Origin: Streptomyces sp. HUAS MG91
GTDB taxonomy: Bacteria > Actinomycetota > Actinomycetes > Streptomycetales > Streptomycetaceae
NCBI RefSeq assembly: GCF_040529335.1
Contig: NZ_CP159534.1
Coordinates: 6,448,001-6,512,000, forward strand
Direction: 5' to 3'
DNA: 64,000 nt
Shown: positions 1-10,400 of the stretch, one piece after another
Position numbering within the stretch: the stretch's first letter is position 1
Layout of the letters: each line of letters opens with the position of its first letter
Made by a program: the position numbers and the translations under genes
Notes under the pieces: model-generated
What the model was told of the DNA's origin: nothing
What the model saw: only the letters and a program-made list of their open reading frames with translations
Database searches by the model: none

Positions 1-642
1 CAGCTCCCAGTCCTCGGTGCGTTCCTCCGGGCACAGCGGATCCGCGTCGCCGAACACCGCGAGCAGCGGGCAGCCAAGAAGCGGTTCCGGCCCCGAGCTG
101 TACTCCTCGACGGCCCGCAGGTCCGCCACGAGCGACGGCAGCAGCAGCGCCAGCATCTCCTCGTTCGCCGCCAGCGACGCGGGCACGCCGCCGAACTCCT
201 TCAGGATCTCGAGGATCTGCTCCGGGTCGTCGGTGTCCCGCAGCCGCCGCCGCTGCGGATCGGGCTTCTCGGTGACCGCCCACTGCGACACCGCCACGAA
301 CCCGGCCACCGGCACATCGCCCGTGCGCTGCAACGCCCGTACGGCCTCCAGCGCGAGCACCGCGCCGGAGCAGACGCCGACCACCAGCAGCGGCGCCGAA
401 CCCGGCAGCGCGCGGGCCGTCGCGACGACGTCCGCCGTCAACTCGGCCAGCCCGCCCACCGGTTCGCGCACCCGGGACTCGCGCCCCGGCAGCCGCGCCG
501 TGGCCACCGCCCAGTCGGCGGGGGTGTGCGCGGCGAACGCGGTGCCGCTCGCCGCGCCCGCGCCCGCGTGCGGCACGAGCAGCACCCGCCAGGCCGCGTC
601 CTCGGGGCGCGCGCCGTCGAGTCGGAAGGTCTTCACCGGCAT
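1..642 (-). CDS. Type II thioesterase of the PKS/NRPS cluster (3' end beyond window)
   Basis: This is an alpha/beta-hydrolase of the type II (GrsT-like) thioesterase family, which removes stalled or misloaded acyl groups from carrier-protein arms in PKS/NRPS assembly lines. About 214 residues are visible. The early LLVPHAGAGAAS stretch is typical of the family, and the nucleophile elbow reads GVCSG, placing the serine in the G-x-C-S-G variant of GxSxG. The C-terminal acid/histidine part begins (VFGDADPL, then EERTEDWE) but the catalytic histidine lies beyond the window edge. The ATG at 642 sits only 7 bases after the stop of the aminopeptidase gene, so it is co-transcribed with the megasynthases upstream. 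Its presence supports the reading that the operon makes a thiotemplated natural product. The family call is firm. The substrate is unknown. Confidence 0.9.
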   Translation of the reverse strand, partial: MPVKTFRLDGARPEDAAWRVLLVPHAGAGAASGTAFAAHTPADWAVATARLPGRESRVREPVGGLAELTADVVATARALPGSAPLLVVGVCSGAVLALEAVRALQRTGDVPVAGFVAVSQWAVTEKPDPQRRRLRDTDDPEQILEILKEFGGVPASLAANEEMLALLLPSLVADLRAVEEYSSGPEPLLGCPLLAVFGDADPLCPEERTEDWEL

Positions 643-649
643 CCGCGCG

Positions 650-1936
650 TCACCCGGCCGTCACGAACTCGGCGAGCCCGCGGGCGAGATGGCCCGGATC
701 GTCGGCGCCGACCAGTTCGCGCGCCGAGTGCATGGACAGGCCGGGGACGCCCACGTCGACGGTCGTCACGCCGAGCCGGGCCGCCGTGATCGGCCCGATG
801 GACGTGCCGCACGGCAGCGCGTTGTTGGACACGAACCGCTGCCACGGCACGTCGGCCCGCTCGCAGGCGGCGGCCCACGCGGCGAAACCGGTGCCCTCGG
901 TGGCGTACCGCTGGTTGGCGTTGACCTTGACGACCGGGCCGGCGTTCGGCAGCGGGTGGTTGTCGGGGTCGTGCAGCTCCGCGTAGTTGGGGTGGACGGC
1001 GTGGGACATGTCGGCGGAGACGCACAGGCCGCCCGCGAGCGCCCGCTCCCAGTCCTCGGCGCCGCCGCCGCGCGCGGTCACCGAACGGTGCAGCACCCGC
1101 TCCAGGAGCGGCCCCTGGGCGCCGGTCTCGGAGCCGCTGCCGGTCTCCTCGTGGTCGAACGCGGCGAGCACCGGGACCCGGTCGGGAGCCGCCTCCGCGG
1201 CGGCGGCCAGCAGCGCGGTGACGCCCGCGTGCACGGAGACGAGGTTGTCCAGACGCGACGACACGATGAACTCCCGTCGGGCGCCCAGGAGTCCGGGCGG
1301 CTGTACGTCGTGCAGCATCAGGTCCCAGCCCAGGACGTCGGCCGCGTCGATCCCGCCCTCGTGCGCGACCCGGCGCAGCAGCGCGCCGTGCTCGGTCGGG
1401 CCGAGCGACCAGATCGGCTGGGTCTGCCGCTGCCGGTGCAGGGACAGCCCGTCGTTCACGGTGTGGTCCAGGTGGATCGCCAACTGCGGTACGCGCAGCA
1501 GGGGTTCGTCGATCCGTACGAGGGCGGAGGTGCCGTCGCGCAGCGTCAGGCGGCCGGAGATGCCGAGGTCCCGGTCGAGCCAGGTGTTGAGCGGGACCCC
1601 GCCGTAGATCTCCACGGCGACCTGCCGCCAGCCCGCCCGGCCCGTGTCGGGCGTCGGCTTGACGCGCAGGTTCGGCGAGTCGGTGTGCACGCCCATGATG
1701 CGGAACGGCGCGTGGGCCGGGGCGCCCTCGGGCACGTACCAGGCAAGCAGCGCGCCGCCCTTGGCCAGGTACCGGCCGCCGCTGTGGCCGGTCCACTCCT
1801 CGGTGCCGGTCAGCTCGGTGAACCCGGCCTTCTCCAGGCGCCGCGCGGCCGAGGCCACCGCGTGGTACGGGGACGGGCTCTCCCGCAGGAACGCCAGCAG
1901 GTCCTCGACGTGCTCGGCTTGTGTGGGCAGGTTCAT
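650..1936 (-). CDS. M18 family zinc aminopeptidase embedded in the biosynthetic operon
   Basis: The 428-residue product matches the full length of M18 (aspartyl aminopeptidase, ApeB-like) dinuclear zinc exopeptidases. Family signatures are visible in order: the metal-ligand segment MGVHTDSPNLRVKP, the VNDGL stretch, AAFDHEETGSGSE (the catalytic and metal acids), and SADMSHAVHPNYAELHD with the later TSIGP and SMHSARE segments. No signal peptide is present, so it should be cytosolic. Its ATG overlaps the stop of the NRPS gene (ATGA), and the thioesterase follows 7 bases after its own stop, so it is translationally coupled to the assembly line. M18 enzymes are usually housekeeping. Inside this operon it may be a resistant copy of the product's target, or may trim an N-terminal residue from a precursor. 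Those roles are inferences. Confidence 0.9.
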   Translation of the reverse strand: MNLPTQAEHVEDLLAFLRESPSPYHAVASAARRLEKAGFTELTGTEEWTGHSGGRYLAKGGALLAWYVPEGAPAHAPFRIMGVHTDSPNLRVKPTPDTGRAGWRQVAVEIYGGVPLNTWLDRDLGISGRLTLRDGTSALVRIDEPLLRVPQLAIHLDHTVNDGLSLHRQRQTQPIWSLGPTEHGALLRRVAHEGGIDAADVLGWDLMLHDVQPPGLLGARREFIVSSRLDNLVSVHAGVTALLAAAAEAAPDRVPVLAAFDHEETGSGSETGAQGPLLERVLHRSVTARGGGAEDWERALAGGLCVSADMSHAVHPNYAELHDPDNHPLPNAGPVVKVNANQRYATEGTGFAAWAAACERADVPWQRFVSNNALPCGTSIGPITAARLGVTTVDVGVPGLSMHSARELVGADDPGHLARGLAEFVTAG

Positions 1937-4900
1937 TCGGCGTCCGCCTCCAGGGGCAGGGGGTGAGGGTGGTCGAGCAGCGCCGCGAGGGGGCGCCCGG
2001 GCTGCGTGCACAGCTCCCCGAGCAGCGCGGCGTACGAGGTGAGGAGCCCGTCGGCCGTGGTCGCGTCCCACAGGTCGGCCGAGTACTCCAGGAAGGTGCG
2101 CAGGCCCAGCGCCGGGTCGCGGCGCGGGGAGAGGCCGAAGACCAGCTCGGCGCGGGCGACCGGCGGCGCCAGGTCCTCGACCTCGACGGCGAGTCCGGGG
2201 ATCTCGATGTCGGTGTCGGGATAGTTCTGGAAGGCGAGCACGTTCGGCACCCGGTCGGGCACCTCGGTGGCGCCCGCGTCGCGCATCGCCTGCATGATGC
2301 GGGCCGTCGGCAGGACGTGTGCCATCACAGCGAGCGCCTCGGCGCCGGTGCGGGCGACCAGGTCGGCGAAGGACTCGCCGGGCTCGATCCGCACCCGCAC
2401 CATCACCGAGGTCGACACCATCGCCACCAGCGAGTCGCCCGCCGTGCCCGCCCGGTTGGCGTACGGCACGGCCAGCAGGACGTCCCGTTCCCCGGACAGC
2501 CGGGCCAGGTGCACGCCGAGCGCGGCGGCCGCGACCGCGAACGGCGTCTGCCGCACGGAGGCGGCCAGCTCCTCCAGTGCGGTACGGACGTCGGCGGGGA
2601 CCGTGCCGCGCACGGTGCCGCCCGCGCCGCTGAGCGTGTCGGGCCGCGGCCGGTCCGTGGGCGTGTCCAGTCGGCACGGCACGCCCTCCAGATAGCGCGC
2701 GCAGAACGCGGCGCGCCGCTCCTCCTCGGCCGGGTCGTGCGCCGTGAGCTGTTCCCGGGCGTACTCCGGGGCCTGCGCCGACGGCGCGGGCAGGGTGTGC
2801 GGGCGGCCGGCCGCCGCGGCCGTGTACAGCTCGGCCAGTTCGGCAAGGAGCACGGAGTGGGACCAGCCGTCGGCACTGGCGTGGTGCAGCACGAACATCA
2901 GCACCCAGCTGTCGTCGGCCACCTTCAGCAGCCGGCAGCGCGGGAGGACCGGCTCCGCGAGATCGAACGGTTTCGCCGCCATGCGCCGGCACACCGCGTC
3001 CGCCCGCTCCCGCGCCGCGTCCGGAGCGAGCAGGGACAGGTCGTCGACCCGCAGCCGCGGGGGCGGCGCGTCCACCACCTCCTGCCACCAGGCGCCGTCC
3101 GCGCCCCGCACGAAGCGGGTCCGCAGGGCGTGGTGCCGCTCGACGAGCCCGGCCAGGGCCGTGCGCAGCGCGTCCGGGTCCAGGGCGCCCCGGAAGCGGA
3201 TCCGGGTCGGCACGTTCCACACCTCGGCATGGGGGACGGCGTGATGGCCGGCGATCATCCGGTCCTGCTGGGGGCTGACGGGAGCACGGTCGACGACACC
3301 GGGCCCGACGTCCTCCAACTCCTGCTCGGCGACAGCTATATGACGGGCCATCGCCGCCGGGGTCGGATCCGCGAAGAAGTCGGCCAGCGCGATCTCCGCG
3401 CCCAGCACCTCCCGCACCCGGTTCACGAGCCGGATCGCCGTGATCGAGTTGCCGCCCAGGTCGAAGAAGTCCGCGTCGTCGGCGACCTCGTCCACGCCGA
3501 GCACCGCACGCCACACCTCCCGCACCTCGCCGCCCGCGCCGGACGGCCCGGGGCGGGTGTCCGCGACGGTCCGTGCCCCGTCCTCCACCATGGCGCGCAG
3601 CACCCGGTCCAGGTCGGCCAGGTGACCGCGGACCGTTCCGTCGTCGAAGAGGCCGGCGTCGTAGCGGATCCGCAGCCGCAGCCCCGACGGCGTGCGCACC
3701 GCCATGAGGGCGAGTTCGAGCGGTGCCGACGAGGCGCCGCCCGGGACGTCGGACGCGGTGAGCCCCGGCAGGCCGACACGGGTGAGCGGTGCCGTGTCCA
3801 GATCCGCGGAGACCGTGACGAGCGGGCGCGGCCGTCCCGCACCGCCGCCGAGCCGCGCCGCCAGTTCGTCCGGGTCGACCCGCTGGTGCCGCTCGGCCTC
3901 GAACAGGGCGTCGCGCGTGGCCCGCACCGCGTCGGTGACCGTCGTGCCGTCGGTGAGGGCCGCGCGCAGCGGCAGCACCGCGGCGTGGAAGCCGACGGTC
4001 CGCGCGGTCGCGGGCGTGCGCCGGGCGAACGTCGAGCCGATGACGAACTCGTCGAGGCCCGACCGCTCGCGCAGCACCAGCTGCCAGGCGGTGAGCAGCG
4101 TCGCGAACAGGGTGACGCCGTGCCGCCCGCTCCACTCCTGCACGGCCGTCGTGCGTGCCGCGTCGAGCAGCACCTCGGCCGCGGCGCCGCGCTCGGATCC
4201 CCGGCGTCCGCGCGGCCGGTCCGTCCGGGGCGCGGGCGCGGGCGGCAGCGGGTCCAGGTACTTCAGCCACCACTCCAAGTCCCCGTCGTCCGCCGGTGGT
4301 TCGGGCGCGTCGGCGGCCGTCCCGGCGGGCTCGGGGAAGCGCGGGGCGCGCCCCTGGACGCGGGCCGTGTACAGCTCCTGGAGATCGTCCGCGAGGAGCC
4401 GCGCCGAGTGGCCGTCCGTGACCAGGTGGTGCAGGCCGAACAGCAGGACGTGGTCGTCGTCGGCGAGCGTCAGCAGACGCGGGGCGAACAGCGGGCCGTC
4501 GGCGAGGTCGAAGGGGCGGGTGCTCGCCGCGCGCAGGGCGGCCCCGATCGCGGCGTCCGGATCCTCCTCCCGGGCGTCGGTCACCTCCAGCGGGACGCGC
4601 GGCGACGCCCGGACGATCTGCTGGAGCAGACCGTCCGCGCCGCCCGCGCGGAACACCGTGCGCAGCCCCGCGTGCCGGGCCACGAGCCCGTCGACGGCGG
4701 CGGTCAGCGCGGCCACGTCGAGCGGGCCGCGCAGCCGCACCGCCTGCACCTCGTTGTACGCGGCCGGGTCCCCGGCCAGCTGCGCGGCGAGCCAGAGCCG
4801 GCGCTGGGCGGCGCTCGCGGGCGCGGTGACGTCCTCGGGGACGGCCCCCGACTCCGCGAGAGTGTTCTCCCGCAGTTCGGCGAGCCGGTCCAGGCCGGCC

Positions 4901-7437
4901 CGCGCGAGATCCGCGGGCATACCGAAGTCGACCAGGGCGGCGATCTCGTCGACGCCCGCGTCCCGCAGCGCCGCCACCACCGGCGCACACGTCCCGGGCG
5001 TGCCGATCAGCGCCCGCTCGTCGCAGTACCGGTCGTAGGCCCGCAGGAACAGATACTCCAGGTCGGCCTCGCTCGCCTCCGCCACGTCCCGCTCGCCGGA
5101 GGCGACGGCCCCGGCCGCCGACCGCATCTGGAGCGAGGAGCGCAGATAGCGGGTCATCGGCTCGCGGGCCTGCGCCCGCGCCGTCGCGTGGTCGTCGGCG
5201 AGATGGGTGTGCAGGAGGACGGTGACGCGGCCCGCGTCCGGGTCCAGGCCGTGCCGGGCGCGTGCGGCACGGTAGTGAGTGATGTTCGCGGCGAGTTCGG
5301 CGACGGTCTGGTTCATCAGGTTCGTGACGATGCCGAGGTCGCGGCGGGCCGCCTCCTCGTACGACGCCCGGCGCCCGGACGTCGCCAGGAACATCGGCGG
5401 GGCCTCCCGCACCGGCCGCGGCAGCGTCCCCACGTCGACCGGACGGCCGTCGCCGCCCTCCCGGCGCACGGTGCCGCCGCGCCACAACTCCCGTACAGCA
5501 TCGAGGTGTTCGAAGGCGATCTCGGTGCGCCGGGCGAACCGGTCCGGGTGCAGCGCGAAGTCCCGCGCGTGCCAGCCGGTGGCGCAGCCGAGGCCCACCC
5601 GGCCCCCGGACAGCCGGTCCACGACCGCCCACTCCTCGGCGACCCGCACCGGGTCGTGCAGCGGCAGCACCACGGACCCCGCGTTCAGCCGGATCCGCTC
5701 GGTCTCCCGGGCGAGCGCGGCGGCGACCACGGCCGGGTTCGGGAACAGCCCGCCGAAGGAGTGGAAGTGCCGCTCGGGGATCCACAGCGAGCTGAACCCG
5801 TGCGTGTCCGCGAACCGGGCCGTCTCCACGATCCGGTCGTACGCCTGTGAGGTGTCCTCGGCGTCCGGGTAGTCACCGAAGAAGTAGACGCCGAAGTCGG
5901 GCGCGGGACGCGGCGATTGAGCCTTCGAGGCCGTCCTCGTCCGGCTGGTGGCCGGGAAGAACCCGCCCTCGCGCAGCTCCCGCAGCGAGCCCTTCACCGC
6001 GTCGGCGACCCGCTCGACGTCCGCGTCCGTGTGCGCGGTCGACAGATAGAAGCTGCGCCACTCCCACACGTAGATCCCGCGCAGCAGCAGATGCTGGTAC
6101 AGCAGCTCCATGTCGGCGCGGTGCGTGAAGCGGAACATGGACCCGAAGTGCGCCAGCTCCAGCGGGAACTCCTCGTCGCGGAAGAACGTGTTGAGGTCGT
6201 CGGCGAGCGCGTCCGTGCGCGCGTTGAGCCGCTCCTGCAAGGCCGGTCCCTCGGCGGTCAGATGCGTGAGGACCGCCTTGGCCGCCGCCATCGACAGCGG
6301 GTGCTGGAGGTAGGTGCCGCCGAAGAAGGTGGTCTCCGCGCCGGGCGCGCTGTCGTCGCCGTAGCGCCAGAACCCGCCGTCCACCCCGTCGAGGAGATCC
6401 GCGCGCCCCGCGATCGCGCCCACCGGGAAGCCGCTGCCGAGCGCCTTGCCGTACGTGGCCAGGTCCGGGACCACGCCGAAGTGGTGCTGGGCGCCGCGCG
6501 GGTGCGGGCGCAGACCGGTCAGCATCTCGTCGAAGAGCAGCACGATGCCGCGCCGCCGGGTCAGCTCCCGCAGTGAGCGCAGGAACTCGACGGGCCGCAG
6601 GGCGGGGTTGCGGCACTGGACCGGCTCCACGACCACGGCGGCGAGGGAGTCGCCGAGCGCGTCGATGGTGTCCAGCGCCTCCTGGCTGCCGTACTCCAGG
6701 ACCAGCAGATCGGCGACCGCGCTCGCCGGGATGCCGCGCGACACCGGCACCGCGCGTCCGCCGTCGGGGCCGGGGCGGCCGAGGACCGGGTCGATGTGGC
6801 CGTGGTAGGAGCCGCGGAACATGACGACGCGGTCCCGGCCGGTCGCGGCGCGGGCCAGCCGGATCGCGCCCGAGTTCGCCTCCGTACCGGAGTTCGCGAA
6901 CGCCACCCGCTCCAGGCCCGTCAACCCGGCCAGCAGCTCGGCGACCTCACCGGCCTCGACCGGACGCGGCCCGAACCGCAGCCCGCCGTCGAGATGGGCC
7001 CGCACCGCCTGCGTCACGCACTCCGGCTCGTGCCCGAGGAGCAGCGCGCCGAAGCCCATCGTGATGTCGGTGTACGTGTTGCCGTCGATGTCCGTCAGAC
7101 GCGCGCCCCGCGCCGAGCGGGCCGACAGCGGGTACAGCGTCTCCTTCGTGGCGCGCCGGAACCCGACCACGGCACGGCTGTCCGCGAGGACCGGGCGCCG
7201 CCGCTGCGCCAACTCCTTCGAGGACGCGGTGCGTTCGCTCAGCCGCCGGGCGAGGTCGGCGGCGTGCGCGCGCTGCCGTGCGTCGGCGCCCGCGCCCGCC
7301 ATCCCCGAGTCCGCGGGCAGCACGACCCGCGGACCGTGCTGCTCCGCGGGCGCGGCGGCGCGGCTCCGGGCGCGGGCGAGCTGCGCCGTGAGGTCCCGGG
7401 AGAGCTGTGCGGCGCGGTCCGCCGCCGACGCCGTCAT
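1933..7437 (-). CDS. Hybrid NRPS protein: aminotransferase, luciferase-like monooxygenase, C, PCP, C (no A domain)
   Basis: This 1834-residue multidomain protein begins with a class III PLP aminotransferase (about residues 75-490, PLP lysine K331 in TYGKALG). Next is a luciferase-like monooxygenase of the natural-product type (about 510-855, RHFHSFGGLFPNP motif). Then come a condensation domain (about 868-1290, HHLVTDG from H1003), a carrier domain (LGGNS, phosphopantetheine serine S1331) and a second condensation domain (about 1389-1834, HHASADG from H1518). No adenylation motifs occur between the first C and the PCP, so the carrier must be loaded in trans. The aminotransferase should convert a PKS-made beta-ketoacyl thioester to a beta-amino one, and the monooxygenase should oxidise it, by family precedent at the alpha carbon. 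The ATG at 7437 overlaps the PKS stop. Domain calls are firm; the product is inferred. Confidence 0.92.
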   Translation of the reverse strand: MTASAADRAAQLSRDLTAQLARARSRAAAPAEQHGPRVVLPADSGMAGAGADARQRAHAADLARRLSERTASSKELAQRRRPVLADSRAVVGFRRATKETLYPLSARSARGARLTDIDGNTYTDITMGFGALLLGHEPECVTQAVRAHLDGGLRFGPRPVEAGEVAELLAGLTGLERVAFANSGTEANSGAIRLARAATGRDRVVMFRGSYHGHIDPVLGRPGPDGGRAVPVSRGIPASAVADLLVLEYGSQEALDTIDALGDSLAAVVVEPVQCRNPALRPVEFLRSLRELTRRRGIVLLFDEMLTGLRPHPRGAQHHFGVVPDLATYGKALGSGFPVGAIAGRADLLDGVDGGFWRYGDDSAPGAETTFFGGTYLQHPLSMAAAKAVLTHLTAEGPALQERLNARTDALADDLNTFFRDEEFPLELAHFGSMFRFTHRADMELLYQHLLLRGIYVWEWRSFYLSTAHTDADVERVADAVKGSLRELREGGFFPATSRTRTASKAQSPRPAPDFGVYFFGDYPDAEDTSQAYDRIVETARFADTHGFSSLWIPERHFHSFGGLFPNPAVVAAALARETERIRLNAGSVVLPLHDPVRVAEEWAVVDRLSGGRVGLGCATGWHARDFALHPDRFARRTEIAFEHLDAVRELWRGGTVRREGGDGRPVDVGTLPRPVREAPPMFLATSGRRASYEEAARRDLGIVTNLMNQTVAELAANITHYRAARARHGLDPDAGRVTVLLHTHLADDHATARAQAREPMTRYLRSSLQMRSAAGAVASGERDVAEASEADLEYLFLRAYDRYCDERALIGTPGTCAPVVAALRDAGVDEIAALVDFGMPADLARAGLDRLAELRENTLAESGAVPEDVTAPASAAQRRLWLAAQLAGDPAAYNEVQAVRLRGPLDVAALTAAVDGLVARHAGLRTVFRAGGADGLLQQIVRASPRVPLEVTDAREEDPDAAIGAALRAASTRPFDLADGPLFAPRLLTLADDDHVLLFGLHHLVTDGHSARLLADDLQELYTARVQGRAPRFPEPAGTAADAPEPPADDGDLEWWLKYLDPLPPAPAPRTDRPRGRRGSERGAAAEVLLDAARTTAVQEWSGRHGVTLFATLLTAWQLVLRERSGLDEFVIGSTFARRTPATARTVGFHAAVLPLRAALTDGTTVTDAVRATRDALFEAERHQRVDPDELAARLGGGAGRPRPLVTVSADLDTAPLTRVGLPGLTASDVPGGASSAPLELALMAVRTPSGLRLRIRYDAGLFDDGTVRGHLADLDRVLRAMVEDGARTVADTRPGPSGAGGEVREVWRAVLGVDEVADDADFFDLGGNSITAIRLVNRVREVLGAEIALADFFADPTPAAMARHIAVAEQELEDVGPGVVDRAPVSPQQDRMIAGHHAVPHAEVWNVPTRIRFRGALDPDALRTALAGLVERHHALRTRFVRGADGAWWQEVVDAPPPRLRVDDLSLLAPDAARERADAVCRRMAAKPFDLAEPVLPRCRLLKVADDSWVLMFVLHHASADGWSHSVLLAELAELYTAAAAGRPHTLPAPSAQAPEYAREQLTAHDPAEEERRAAFCARYLEGVPCRLDTPTDRPRPDTLSGAGGTVRGTVPADVRTALEELAASVRQTPFAVAAAALGVHLARLSGERDVLLAVPYANRAGTAGDSLVAMVSTSVMVRVRIEPGESFADLVARTGAEALAVMAHVLPTARIMQAMRDAGATEVPDRVPNVLAFQNYPDTDIEIPGLAVEVEDLAPPVARAELVFGLSPRRDPALGLRTFLEYSADLWDATTADGLLTSYAALLGELCTQPGRPLAALLDHPHPLPLEADAE

Positions 7438-10400
7438 CGGGCGGAGCGGTCGGCGCCGAGCAGGGCCACCGCCTCGGAGAGCTGGGTCAGCATCGCCGCC
7501 TGCGTCTCGGCCAACAGGTTGACCTGGCGCGTGAGTTCGGCGATCTCGGCGCGGGTGGCGTACTCGGCCGGCGGTGCCGGCTCCTCCTTGACGGGGGTGA
7601 TCACCCGGGCCTCGGGCGGTGCGGCGGGGCGCTCGCGCCGCTCGGCGATGAGCCCGGCCGTCAGCTCCGGTGTCCCCGCGTCCTCCAGGATCTCCCGGAT
7701 GGCGATCCGCACGTCGAACTCGGCCTCCAACTGGCGCAACATGCCGATCAGTTGCAGGGAGTCGGCGCCCAGCCCCACATAGGTCTGCGCGGGCGCCACC
7801 TCGTCCAGGGTGAAGCCCAGATGGTGCGCGGTCAGCTCGCGCACGCGGGTGAGCACCGGGCGGTCCTGGTCCTGTGCGGTCACTGCGTCCTCCACGGGGG
7901 GTTCGGGGGCGGGGGCGGGGCCCGTCCAGTAGGAGCGGTGCTGGAAGGGGTAGGTGGGCAGCGGGATCCGGCGGCCCGCGTGTCCGGCGAGCAGCGCCGT
8001 CCAGTCGACGGCCGTGCCCGCGCACGTCAGCCCGGCCACGGCCTGCCACAGCCCGTCGACATCGGCGGCCCTGCCCTGCGTCGGCAGGCACGGCACATCC
8101 GGCAGGGCCCGGCGCGCCATGCCGGTGAGCGGGGCGCCCGGCCCCAGCTCCAGCAGGACGTCCCGGTCGGCGAGGGCGCGCAGCACGGCGTGGAAGTCGG
8201 CGGTGCGGCGGGCCTGCCGCACCAGATAAGCGGCGTCGGGGCGCCAGCCCGCGGCGTGGACCGTGCCGTCGAGGCCGGACACGAACTCGGTCTCCACCGG
8301 CCGGAGTTCGACGTCCTCCACCGCCGCCCGCAGCTCGTCGAGCATCGGGTCGAGCAGCGCGGTGTGGAACGCCCGGTCGACCGGGAGCGGTTCGCAGGGC
8401 ACGTCGGCAAGGAGCCGCCGCGCCGCCGCCACCGCCTCGGGGCGGCCCGCGACGACATGGTGCGCGGGCCCGTTCACCACGGCGAGTTCCAGCCCGGCGC
8501 CCACCTCGTCGAGCAGCGCCCGCACCCGCGCGTACGGGGCGAACACGGCGAGCATCGCCCCGGGCGCGGTCTCCCGCATGAGCCGGCCCCTGCGGCACAG
8601 CAGCCGCATCCCGTCCTCCAGGGACAGCGCGCCGGCCGCGTACAGCGCCGCGTACTCCCCGACGCTGTGCCCGCCGACGGCCGCGGGACGCACCCCCAGG
8701 GACTCCCACAGCCGCACCTGCGCGGCCTGGAACGCGAACAGCGCGGGCTGGGCGAACGCCGTGTCCCACTGCCCGGGACCCGCCCCCGCCACCAGCCGCC
8801 CGGTGAAGTCGCCTTCTCCCGACTCCTGTTGATGGATCCGGGCGCAGGCGTCCAGCGTCGCGGCGACCACCGGGAAGCGCTCCGCGAGCGCCGCCGCCAT
8901 CCCCGGCGCGGCCCCGCCCTGCCCGCTGAACAGGAACACCGGCGCCGCCGGACCGTCCACCGTCCCCGTGCGGTACGCGGCCGGATCGGTCCGCCCCGCC
9001 AGGAACGCGTCGAGCCCTTCGCGGGGGTCGCCCGTCACGACGAGGCGGTGCTCGTGGTGACGGCGGCCCAGCGCGGTCGTGGTGAGCAGGTCGGCCGGGT
9101 CGAGCCCTGGATCACGTACGAGCGCGTCCCGGAACGCACGCGCGTACGCGGTGAGCGCCTCGGAGCCGCGGGCCGAGAGCGGCAGCAGCGGGGGAGCGCC
9201 GGACGGCGTCCTGGGCGGGACGGGCGGCGCCTGCTCCAGGACCACATGGGCGTTCGTGCCGCCCATGCCGATGGAGTGGACGCCCGCCCGGCGCGGTCCG
9301 TTGTCATCGGCGGGCCAGGCGGTCGCCCGGCGCGGCAGCGTGAACGGGCTCTCCTCGACCCCGAGCAGGGGATTGGCCCGGGTGAAGTTCACCAGGGGCG
9401 GGATCACGCCGTGCCGCAGCACCAGGATCGCCTTGATGAGCCCGGCGAGCCCGGCCGCGCTGTCCAGATGCCCGATCGCGGGCTTCGTCGAGCCGAGCGC
9501 GCAGAACCCCGTCCGGTCGGTGTGCCGGCGCAGGGCCTCGGTGAGCGCGGCGAACTCGATCGGATCGCCCTTGTACGTGCCCGTGCCGTGCGCCTCCAGA
9601 TAGCGGACCGACTCCGCCGGCACCCCGGCCGCCGCCAGCGCGCCGAGCACTGCATCCCGCTGCCCGGCCACGCCCGGAGCCGCGAAACCCGCCTTGTCCG
9701 CGCCGTCGTTGGTGACCGCCGAGCCGAGGATCACCGCGTGCACGGTGTCCCCGTCGGCGAGCGCGCGCTCCAGCGGCTTGAGGACCACGGCGGCCACCCC
9801 GTTGCCGCCGACCGTGCCGTCCGCCGCCGCGTCGAAGGCCCGTACCGCACCCGTCGGCGAGAGCGTCGACCCCTTCACCCGCCGGTGCCCGGTGATCTGC
9901 GGCAGGTGCAGCGCCGACGAACCGACCAGCATCAGCTCCGCGTCACCGGCCGACAGCGCCTGACAGGCCAGGTGCACGGAGACGAGCGCGCTGGAACAGG
10001 CCGTGGCCACGTTGACGGCGGGACCGGTCAGGCCGAGCCGGAACGCGGCCCGGTTCGCCGTGAAGTCCGGGTAGTTGCCGACCTGGATCTGCTTCACGGC
10101 CGTCCAGTCGTCGCCGGCCGCCTGCTCCCCGATGTTCCGCGCCAAGTAACTGTGCAACGAGTACAGGCGGTAGCCCACGCTCGCGTACACCCCGATCCGG
10201 GCGTCCGTGCCCGCGTACCCGGCGTCCTCCAGCGCGTGCCAGGCGCACTCCAGGAACAGCCGCTGCTGCGGATCGGTGACCGTGGCCTCGCGTCCGCTCA
10301 TCCCGAAGAACGCCGCGTCGAACCCGTCGATCCCGGGCAGCAGCGCGCTCGCCCCACCGAACTCCGGTTCCTTGTACGTCGCTTCGGGCACCCCGGCGGC

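Noticed and set aside
1921..5850. Plus-strand open frame of 1309 codons opposite the NRPS gene
   Set aside because: It is the antisense of the domain-rich NRPS gene, has only low-complexity arginine/proline/glycine sequence and matches no family. Such long antisense frames are usual in high-GC DNA.
1933..7437. Search for an adenylation domain or epimerase in the NRPS protein
   Set aside because: No A-domain core motifs were found between the first C domain and the carrier, so none was annotated.
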